Source: Liolophura sinensis (Eukaryota; Mollusca; Polyplacophora; Chitonida; Chitonidae). Taken from it: DNA of 64,000 nucleotides. The stretch's first letter is position 1; each line of letters starts with the position of its first letter. The stretch lies in contig NC_088307.1 in NCBI RefSeq assembly GCF_032854445.1, positions 1,986,001 through 2,050,000 of the forward strand. Direction: 5' to 3'. This document shows, one piece after another, positions 39,701-51,700 of the stretch. The position numbers and the translations under genes were made by a program. A model generated the notes under the pieces. It did no database searches, was not told where the DNA came from, and saw nothing but the letters and a program-made list of their open reading frames with translations.

Positions 39701-42700
39701 ATATATCAAGGTAAGATAATACTGTCTCTATCCCTGGTGTATAAACACCTATACAGAGGCACTTTTAGCATGGGCTAATTTAACATGGCCACCATACTGA
39801 AAGCACCTTTCTTGTTTTAATTTTCACTTTGTTTCCTCACCATTTCACGCACATTTAAAAAGGAGCATCTTTAAAATTTAAGTAGCACTAATCATTCTTT
39901 CGTACATGAGAGAAAAGAATTCACTTTTCAATATTTTCCATACTAATTCTCCAGATTTTCTGTGTTTTGTTGACACTTCTTGGTGACCTTCTTGTCAAAC
40001 TGACCATGATGTTGTCCTGTAGTCAATAAACGTACTTAAGGGACACTTAAATCAAACACATGATGCCAGAACAAGATAGGTGTGATCACAATTCTAGATT
40101 TTCCTTCCCCTCTAGGCTCTACAAGGTGAAAACCCATAAGACCACACCACTATGGGCAAGCTTGGCATAAAAGTTCACTTCTCTACTTGTTTAGTGTTTA
40201 TTCACCATACGTAAATTGCGGGAATAAAGTCCGAGGGACTTGTTCTATCCTTGAGTCATTATCAAATAATAATAATAATACATGCTTGTTGAGGACCGAT
40301 AATTATTGAACAACTGTATTAACAAAAAACAAATTTACTTGGGAAAAAACTCACATAGAAATGTAACACTACAAAAACCTAAGTTAACTATACAATAGTG
40401 TGAATAATATTTTGTGTGACACCTTCTGTCTCACAGATTGTATGACTAATGTGGATCAAATATTGTTAATTAAAAAATCTTTTAACCTGGTTTTGAATAA
40501 AGATGTGACATTGATTACTTTGAAGTTTGGAGGAAGCCTATTCCACTCCCTTGGGGCTGATGATCTGATGAAATGTGTGGATAGATTTGAAGTTAGAAAA
40601 GGCACATTGAGATTGAAAGAATAGGATTTGGTTGGGTAACTGTTAACGTCAGATTGTCTTTTGAACAGCTGTCGAAATCTGTGAGGAGGAGAGGGTGATT
40701 GGTGAAGGAGTTTATGTGCGAGTAGCAAGGATGAGTATCTGTGTATTTATGCAAGTGGGAGGGTTTTGAGATTCTTAAATATTGGAATCGCATGATCCAG
40801 TCTTTGTGAGAAAGTGATGAGGCGGATGATGCGTTTCTGAAGAATTACTAAGGGATGGAGATGACTCATGTATGTGTTACCCCATAAAACATTTGCATAG
40901 GAAAGATAAAAGAATATCAGAGAGTAGTACAAAATAAGCAATGTTTCTTTGTTAACATTTGCTCGAATGTGTTTGATGATGCCAATATTTCTGGATACCT
41001 TCTTACTAATGAAGTTAATGAGAGATGTCCAAGACAGCCTTGAATTAAAATAAACTGCAAAGAATTTGTGTTCTTAAAGGCTGGCTATTTCAACGCCATG
41101 CAAATATTAACAGTGGCAGAAGTGCCTTTTTTTGGATACATTTATGTGCATGCATTTTGTTTTACTAATATTAAGGGACAAGTAGTTAGCTGTCAGCCAA
41201 TCGGAAATTTTATGCAACTGTACAGACATAGTGGATACAGCCTCGGTGCTTGTAGGCGCATAAGTGCAGACACTTGTATCATCAGCAAGTAATGTAAAAT
41301 CCAGAATACCTGATGATACTGTGATGTGATTAATGTACAATAAATATAATATAGGACCAAGAATGGAGCCCTGGGGAACACCAGAATTTACCTTTTGGTC
41401 TTTAGACATATTTCCCTCAAAGTAAACTGACTGGGATCGCCCAGATAGATAGCTTACGAACCATTGAGTGCTGTGAGCTCCGAACCCATAGAATTCGAGT
41501 TTCTGTAGAAGGATTTTGTGGTTGACAGTGTCAAAAGCTTTTGACAGGTCAAGGAAAGACACGACAGAATGTTATTTGGCGTCTTTGTTAACTATGAGGT
41601 AGTTGTATAGAGTGCTCGCGGCGTGGGTAATAGAGTGCCCAGTTCTAAAACCAAAAAATTGCTTCGGTGAAATGATGTCATTGGCTGTCAGAAAATCATT
41701 CATCATGTTTACAACTATTTTTTCCATTATTTTATTCAGACTAGGTAATACCGAGATAAGACAGTAGTTTGTGATGTCATTGGCGTCACTAAATTTAAAG
41801 ATAGGGGTAATTTTGGCAGACCTCAACGAAGACGGCAGACAACCCGACATAAGGGACAAATTAACTATATGTACAAGGTGAGAAATATCTTTTGCAACAA
41901 GTTTGAGATCAGACACGCAATTGTCATCTAAGCCTGGAGCTGATGACTTTAGACTGTGTATAGTGGTTTCAACAGACCAGGCGAGACAGGAGAAAATTGA
42001 AAGTTATCTTCTACAGGCTCACCTAGAAAATCTGAAAAATGTTTAGGGCTTGGGGGTATCTTACATCAAGACTGGAAGCAATAGTGGGGAAAAAAGTCAT
42101 TAAATCTATTGGAAATGACACTTTTATCTGAAACAGATAATCCATCAATATTAAAACATTTAGGCATGTTCTTGTATTTACCACGTCCCATTAGATCATT
42201 CCATACTTTCCAAGTTCCTTTTATATTGTGATTTTGGTCGTTTAGTTTTTTTTTCGAAGTAATCCTTTCGCGAAAAACGGATCAAGTTATTCAGTTTGTT
42301 CCTGTATGTCCTATATTTGATGCGAGTGGCTATATCAGTAAATTTCAAATACTTGCGATAAAGTTTGTTCTTCTTGAATACAGACTGTAAAATACCTTGT
42401 GTGACCAAAGGTTTGCATGTTTTTGCCTGCAGGGCGATAAATAATTCCAACAGCATAGACATTTGACGTAGCAGCGATCTCCACAAAGACTCGTATCCAC
42501 AATTTTCGTTGAAAAAAGGAAGATCATCGCGTATCTTGCAAGACTCAAAAGAGCTATTAACATAGAGTGCAACACCTCCTCCCTTCCGTTTATCTCCGGA
42601 GGCAGAATATAAAGTGTAGCCTGGCATAGAATATAAGCATTCGGATAATGGGTTGAGCCAACTTTCCGAAAATCCAAGGACTGAAAAGTTAAGATTGAGA

Positions 42701-45700
42701 GTATGGATAAAGCACGAATTTCGTCAAAATTTTTTGCAAAGCTACAGGCATTTAAATGAAAGGCTGAAAACTGATTTTGATTGGCATAATCACGGGTTTC
42801 TAGGTAATGAGTAAAACTTTTAGGGCTATAGTAGTTGGACAGATGAGAGTCTAAATTACCCCAATAGGCAATTCCATGTTCGTTGTCACCAATATGTGTT
42901 TTAGATGCATCACAGTCATTCAGTTCAATTGGACTGAAGCACATCTGGTCAGTAATATCAAGATTATTTGTTGGGACGGTGGACGAGGCAGTTGATGATG
43001 AAGTAGGTGTTATGGAGGGAACATCATGAAATGGCAGGTGGGAGAATGTATTGTGAGGTGGAACAGACATAGAAGAGTCTGTGTCATTATCCATATTTAT
43101 TTGAGTAGTATGCGAATGATTCTGTACAATTATTCCACATAAAAAAGCCAGGATGAGTGTTAATTATAGATGTAAGGCACACAGAGAGAAGTAATACGTT
43201 TAAAAAAATACTTAATGAATACAAAAGTGAAAAGCCGATTTGTAAAAGCGCCACAATATATACACAAAAAACAAAAATTAACCATACGGTTGTGTAGGAT
43301 TTTCTACAAGTCACACGGCAAGGCAAGTGGATGTAATTAACACGATGTGTCGACAGAGTCAAAGGCACACAGTCCGTGCAGTGTGTGTGGATGTAATGAT
43401 AAGCTGTTGTGAGTTGAATAGCGTGCACGCCCTGTGGCTACAACACAGGGTCACAAGAAGTGTCATGACACAATTCATAAACGGTCAGTCCGGTTTTCAC
43501 TGTAGAGAGTCTTTCAGTAAGAACTTGTGGCACGAAAGCAGCGTGCATGCAAACTAGTTTTAGGAAAATGTGGTGTGCTATATTGAGGAAGCTACCGACA
43601 GCTACCCTATACCACCAGGTGATGCAACTGACTTTATGGGTACACATACACTTGCTTACATCAGGGTAGTTGTGCATGTATATACCTCTATTACATGAAC
43701 ATATAAATACAGTTAAGATAAAATATTCAGAGATAATATTCCGTTCACGACAAGTGTTTAAATTAGAACATGGTATGTACATGTAAGATGCAACTGAGCA
43801 TTATCCAATATTATGCTGATTAACATGTAGCGGCACACTTCATGAAACTTTGGTCTTTTCCTGTTTGGCAGATTGGACGGACCAATTCAACATGGATGTC
43901 TCATCAATAACGACAATCAGTGTTCTGGTCGTCATGGTTACAGTATCCATAGGGACACCCCAGAATTTTGCCTTTCATTACCAGCCTCAAAACTCTTCGC
44001 TAAAACCCTGGATATGTGAGAAACTATGTGCATGTGATTTTGACAACAGTTCGGGATACTATTCTGGTAACTGTTCACATAGGCAATTGGGAAAACTGCC
44101 AGGCAATTTATCGTCAAACTTTGTGCATCTTGATTTCAGCTATAATCAGATACAGAGCATCTCTGCGGAGGCCTTCCTTGACCTCAGCACCCTGCTAACA
44201 CTTGACCTGTCATCCAATCATCTCAGTGATTTGTCCGAGAAGGCTTTCACGGGGCTGTACAGTCTCACCGACCTTCGTTTAGATGGCAATAAATTGCTAC
44301 TTCGACTGGACAAGCCACCATTTGAACCTCTCATTTTTGCAGACTTGCACAACCTGCAGTCGCTACATATTAACAACAACAGTTTAAGCTGTGGGGATGA
44401 ATCGTGTGGTTATCCCGATTCAGCCCTGGGACACCTCACTAACTTACAACGCTTGTACATGGACGGTGTCCCAAACACAGCCTTTGGCCCCGGATTCCGA
44501 AATCTCACCCACCTTCATACGCTGGACATTGGTAATGAAAATGGCAATTGTGACCTGCCCACCCTGTACAATGACACCTTCACTAACCTCGAGCCAGCCA
44601 ACCTGATATACCTTAGGATACAACACTGCGACGTCGCCACCATAGAACCAGAGGCTTTCCGACCCCTCACGAATATTCACACAATTGACCTTACATGGCA
44701 CCATCTGACTTTTGCCAAACTGAGAATCGGACTAACGGGATTGTCCAGATCCCCTATCAAGGTCCTTAGGCTCATTCATTTAGAGCACCCAGGCACAGAG
44801 CTTATGCTGCCTGAACGCACTTTCGAGGCTTTGAAAAACACGACATTATCTGAACTGATTTTCACAAACAATGGGGTTGCCCAAATTGAAGATAAGTTTC
44901 TCCTGTATCTGCCCAGGTCGCTAGAAAACCTTGATCTCTCCCATAATTACATGGTGGTGGGAGGAGCAGATTGGCTAACCTTCATCGTTCTGATGAAAAA
45001 TCTACGCAGTTTCAATGGCAGTTACCAAGCCAGTGGACTGCAACGCGATCAGCTGTCACTTCCATTTTTGTTCCATGAACATGGAATTGTTCACCCAGCA
45101 ATTCAAGGCAATGCTAGTGCAGGCAGAAGAACAGCCGACGTTGTCACAGCACCTCCAAATCTCCAGTACATCTACTTACAAAACAACTACCTGAACATAC
45201 GCAATGTTCCGCCCTTGAATTTTACACAAAACAACATACGCTACGCAGATTTTTCTCGAAACAAAATGGAGTTTGCAGGGCCGCTGTATGGGCTTCATAG
45301 ACTGGAATATTTTGACCTATCATATGCTGAAAGCAAGACTTTACACACCGACTTCTTTTCAGACATGCCCAGCCTAAAGGAACTATTTCTTCAGAACAAC
45401 AACCTGAAATGTCTGGGGCAGGACACCAAGGGCGTAACATTTTCTGCAAACGGTAAACTGAAAACCTTGGATCTAAGTGGCAACGGCATTGAAACATTAG
45501 CCGAGTCTATCTTCAGTCAACAGTACCAACTTCAATCCCTCCTACTGCATACCAACTATTTAACTCAGTGGCAGGTCAGAATAGGTCACATGACCAACCT
45601 GACCTTTCTTGACCTGGGCAGAAACCGTCTGAGTACCCTTGACTCCTCGGCTCGCAACGATATGGACAACATTTTACAGCATCGCGTTCTTCAGATTAAT

Positions 45701-48700
45701 CTGCGCGGAAATCCTCTAAGGTGCTCGTGTGATAATCTCCAGTTTTTAAAATGGCTGGCCAAGCAGCAGGAGTTCTTCATAGATCTAAAGAGTTACTCTT
45801 GTCAGATCAGTGACAAAACCAATGCGTCTTTGTCAACCTTGCCAGAGCTAATTCACAGGTTGGAGCTGAAGTGCGTGTCCAACACTATCCTGATCGTGTC
45901 CTCAGTCTCGCTGGCCGGCTTGCTTGTCATCCTCACACTGGCAGGATTTGTCTACCGCTACAGGTGGCACGTGCGTTTCTTCAAGAACAGGCTGGCACTT
46001 CGCCTGAAACTCTACCAGCCCTTACTGAACGAAGACACTGCTACAAGCTACAATGCATTTCTCTCCTACGAAGATGGACAGCATCAGTTTATTGTGAATA
46101 CTGTGTACCCAAAACTGGAGTTACAGCTTGGGTTTCAGCTGTGTATTCACACCAGGGACTTTACACCAGGTTCACCTATCGCTGCAAACATTTACCGTGC
46201 AGTGCACTACAGCAAGAGAACATTAACCTTCCTGACGAAGGCGTATTTTGAGAGCGAGTGGTGTGTGTATGAGCTAGAGATGGCGTACCTGGAGAGCGTC
46301 CACACAGGGCGTCAGATCCTTGTACCTGTCCTCATGGAGCAGGTAGACTTCACAACTCTCCCCGAGGACTTAAAGACCATACTTAAATCTCTGACATACC
46401 TTGATTATACAAACATGGACGAAGATCAGTTCTTTCACAAAGTCGCTGAGATATTACAAACATCGGAAAATGACTGGTCTTGTTGAGCACATGTAGTACA
46501 GTTTCTATCTTATTTTTCGGGACAAGATTCAGTATCCTAATGCTAAATTAAACTTGAACTTTGGTATAATAAATGTTGCCTGTGTGTTCATTGTTTTCAC
46601 TTATAGCTCTATTTAATCATGCAATCTAATGAGAAATGATACTCAGTTATGGCCTTTGACCAAGATTGGCACAGCGCCATCTGGATGTGCTATAAGGGAA
46701 GATAACTCAGTGTTATAGCTCTACGGGATAGTTCAGTGGGTTACATAATACAATGTTACTGAGTTATCTTCCCTTAGATCACATCCAGATGGCACTATGC
46801 CTATCTTGGTCTTGGTCCACAACTGAGTATTGTTCCCCATTTAAGAACAAAACCCAAAATTGCGATGACGAGTACCTTTTATGTTTTCAAGGTTCTGATA
46901 CAAGCAATCTCCATGAACTCCATGGAAGCATCCACGGGATAGTGGCAGCAGGCCAATACAGATAAAATGAACACTAAACACTTCTGGACAAACTGTATGA
47001 AATTGCAAATATTAAAACCAAATGATTCCTTTTCCAGAAATAACTAATCTAATGATTTCAAGTGAAGTGGTTCAGTATATAATGTTTACAAATTCAAATA
47101 GACGGACACATCGACTGACAGACCAGCATAATACCACCAATGATAAATCTATACAATTATAACACCCTGGGCTCTGCTTGGTTTCCTCCCACCATAATGC
47201 TGGCCAAACACCAATTAAATAAATAAATCAAATAAATATAAGCATAACAATGACTGACCGTCATTCCCAGAGCTCCTAGCTGTTTTTTCCTGACTGCCAT
47301 GGCCAGCCTTTTCTTCTCCGCTTTGGTCTGCTGTCGAATGTCCTCTATCTGCACACAGAATCAGTGACAGATCTCGTTAGTCAGTATATTATCCACACAT
47401 ACATACACTGAGATCATTGCTATATGAAAAGACAACTAAAAACATAACCAAAGTTATTTCAGAAGGAGTCCATACAGACCTAAACGGCCATAGGCATTTT
47501 TTTATTATGCGTTTGTTGATTCTATAAATCATCTTTTAATCTGGAATTCTTAAAAGGTCATGGGTGATGCCAATTTAGAAAAAATGTCCCATCATCCATA
47601 CCCAATACTCCTCAGTATTAGTGGCGAGACACTCCTTTGTCGTGCAAAGTATAGTCCCCCTTATTTATACTACAACCACGCAGACCATGCATTGTTTACA
47701 CCTTTGGGAATAACACAAGACTTTTCCACTACCATTAACTAGTTGAAAATGGCTTTAAAGTATATCAGGATTAACTCATAATCAGAAGAAAAACAGCCGA
47801 TTGAACAATACTTCTACATAGTAAAACTGTGGACTAGGAAGGGGGTGACATCACAGTGGAACAGATGCCTTCTTCAGTGGTAGAAATATCTCACTCTTGA
47901 TTGGTTAAAACTGAGAGCAAGGCAGCGCGTCCAATTTTCACTACTTGGGCGTTTTTGCTTAATGTTTTGAATTGCCATATTTCAGTTATCCCACATCACC
48001 AAATGTAAAAAGTTATGTTTTTTCTTTCACTTAAAATGAGACTCTTTATTGATACATATATACATTTGGTCTAGTGTTGTCTTTTTTTTAACGTAGCTTT
48101 ACGCTTTAAATTCTAAGCATAGTGAAAATTTACAATGGTCAGCACGTTGACCTTCTCTTGCCCAACTTCCTGGAGAAGAATGAATGAATGATTATGGCTT
48201 TACGCCACATCGGCAATATTTCAGCCATATCGTGGCGATCCTGGAGAAGAACATCATTTATTGTGCTGTACTTAAGCTTCTTTTTGCTTCTATCACGACG
48301 GTCAAACTTAGGGTGAAGGAAGTCAGGTATTTAAAGGAGATGCAGCACCTGGAGTACCTGACAATCCTCTCACCTTAAAGCCGCAGCCAAACCAGTAAGA
48401 GTCTGCAATATAATTAATCAGTAGCAGATCGGCTGTGGTGAGAACAAAGAATATTAGGCTGAGGTCATAAGTGTAATACCTGTATAAAATACAATACACA
48501 GGTTTATCATCCAATTTCTTATCATGTATCATCTATGCAAACTTTCTCATGTGTGGATGTACACATGTAGGTACTGGCAAACAGGCAAACCACTGGCACA
48601 ACATAACCAAATCAATGGCATATCACCGGGAAATAATTGGCACACCAATATCAGTGTACTGGCAAATTACTTGTGGGTTTCTAGCACACTACAGGCTCAC

Positions 48701-51700
48701 CGCAATGATAAACCACTGGCACAATATAGGCAACCCAATGGTTGGATATTAGAAAACCAGTGGCACACCACAGATAAACCAATGGTTGGATATCAGAACA
48801 CCAGTGGCACACCACAGGCAACCCAATGGTCGGATATTAGAAAACCAGTGGCATACCACAAGTAAACCAATGGTTGGATATTAGAAAACCAGTGGCACAC
48901 CACAGATAAACCAATGGTTGGATATTAGAAAACCAGTGGCACACCACAGGCAAACCAATATTTGGATATTACAAAACCAGTGGCACACCACAGGCAACCC
49001 AATGGTCGGATATTAGAAAACCAGTGGCACACCACAAGTAAACCAATGGTTGGATATTAGAAACCAGTGGCACACCACAGATAAAACAATGGTTGGATAT
49101 CAGAACACCAGTGGCACACCACAGGCAAACCAATGGTTGGATATTAGAAAACCAGTGGCACACCACAGGCAACCCAATGGTTGGATATCAGAACACCAGT
49201 GGCACACCACAGGCAAAACAATGGTTGGATATTAGAAAACCAGTGGCACACCACAGATAAACCAATGGTTGGATATCAGAACACCAGTGGTACACCACAG
49301 GCAAACCAATGGTCTGATATCAAAAAACCAGTGGTACACCACAGGTCAACAAATGGTTGGATATCAGAAAACCAGTGGTACACCACAGGTAAAACAATGG
49401 CTGGATATTAGAAAACCAGTGGCTCAACACAGGCAACCCAATGGTTGGATATCAGAAAACCAGTGGTTGGATATTACAAAACCAGTGGCACATATGGTTG
49501 GATATCAGAAACCAGTGGCACACCACAGGTAAACAAGTGGCTGGATATTAGAAAACCAGTCGCACACCACAGGCAACCCAATGGCAGACAACTAGGAAAC
49601 CACTGGCAAACTACTGATCTCTGCAGCAATCCCATTTTCACTCACCTTGGCAGTGACAGCCTTATTCTCCTTGAGAGCCTCCAATAGGTTCTCTGCCAGA
49701 CTGCCTACATGTTCATCGGACGACACCTGCTCCAGTTTGTGTAGAATAGACAGGCAGTCAGAACCCACCAGCTCCTGTAACACAACCATCAGAAAACTTA
49801 GTTATGGTGAACACGAAAGCATAAGTAGGGTTGTCATCAAGCAAAACACTTGCTCTTAAATGCCATTTAAAAAAAAAAAGACTTGAAAAAGAGCTCGCCT
49901 CTAGGAGACCCATAAATGCAACCTTCAGCTAAATACATGAAATACTTTTACATTTAGCTTAACAAGGATTTTCGACTGCACAAAAATCGAAACTGTTGTA
50001 AGTTACAGTACTCAATATGCTTAATATGCACACTAGGAATGAATGTTGGAACAGCCCCCTTCTGTGATTGTGCCTCACACATACCCAAAACCTCAGCTCA
50101 ATATATGCACATAAGGATCAATGTTGGAAAAGCCCCCTTCTGTGATTGTGCCTCACACATACCCAAAACCTCAGCTCAATATATGCACATAGGGATCAAT
50201 GTTGGAAAAGCCCCCTTCTGTGATTGTGCCTCACACATACCCAAAACCTCAGCTCAATATATGCACATAGGGATCAATGTTGGAAAAGCCTGCTTCTGTG
50301 ATTGTGCCTCACACATATCCAAAACCTCAGCTCAATATATGCACATAGGGATCGATGTTGGAAAAGCCTGCTTCTGTGATTGTGCCTCACACATACCCAA
50401 AACCTCAGCTCAATATATGCACATAGGGATCAATGTTGGAAAAGCCTGCTTCTGTGATTGTGCCTCACACATATCCAAAACCTCAGCTCAATATATGCAC
50501 ATAGGGATCAATGTTGCAACAGCCCCCTTCTGTGATTGTGCCTTACACATACCCAAAACCTCAGCTCAATATACGCACACAGGGATCAATGTTGGAAAAG
50601 CCTGCATCTGTGATTGTGCCTCACACATACTCAAAACCTCAGCTCAATATATGCACATAGGGATCAATGTTGGAAAAGCCTGCTTCTGTGATTGTGCCTT
50701 ACCCATACCCAAAACCCCAGCTCAATATATGCACATAGGGATCAATGTTGCAACAGCCCCCTTCTGTGATTGTGCCTTACATATACCCAAAACCTCAGCT
50801 CAATATACGCACACAGGGATCAATGTTGGAAAAGCCTGCATCTGTGATTGTGCCTCACACATACTCAAAACCTCAGCTCAATATATGCACATAGGGATCA
50901 ATGTTGGAAAAGCCTGCTTCTGTGATTGTGCCTTACCCATACCCAAAACCTCAGCTCAATATATGCACATAGGGATCAATGTTGGAAAAGCCTGCTTCTG
51001 TGATTGTGCCTCACACATATCCAAAACCTCAGCTCAATATATGCACATTTGGATCAATGTTGGAAAAGCCCCCTTCTGTGATTGTGCCTTACACATACCC
51101 AAAACCTCAGCTCAATATACGCACACAGGGATCAATGTTGGAAAAGCCTGCATCTGTGATTGTGCCTCACACATACCCAAAACCTCAGCTCAATATATGC
51201 ACATAGGGATCAATGTTGGAAAAGCCCCCTTCTGTGACTGTGCCTCACACATACCCAAAACCTCAGCTCAGTACATGCAGTACTCATAACCCTTTTTGTT
51301 CAACACATAAGCAAGATTCTCACCTGTGTTTTGGCATGTCCAGAACACAGACCAGTCAGTAGACGCAGGACAAATCTCAGAGCTGATTTGCTCACAAACT
51401 CCTTCCAGTCCTCAGAATCTGTCCTGTAAACAACAAAATTCTTCACCATTAAGCAAAGAACTCTTAGCTACAGAAAAAATTGATTCCTGAGTCATAAATA
51501 AAGTCTGTCTCTTCTCATTGCAGATTTCTCTGAGCTTTCAATAATCCTTGACGTTATGGTTTTCTACTAGCCCACAGCCACAAGGGCATCTTCAGATACA
51601 GTATGTAATTGATTTTCTCCTAATGCTTATTTTACTTTCATGTTTTCTTTCTTTTTAAATCCTCCACTCTATATACATGGATGGTGTTTAACAGACAACA

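Noticed and set aside
43850-43891. Extended TLR start at an in-frame TTG
   Set aside because: TTG is not a normal eukaryotic start; a splice-acceptor-like sequence covers this part and the signal peptide begins at the ATG at 43892.
50039-51289. 416-codon ORF with 26-residue Cys-containing repeats
   Set aside because: It is a 78-bp minisatellite in an antisense UBR4 intron, with no unique N or C terminus, signal peptide or splice evidence.
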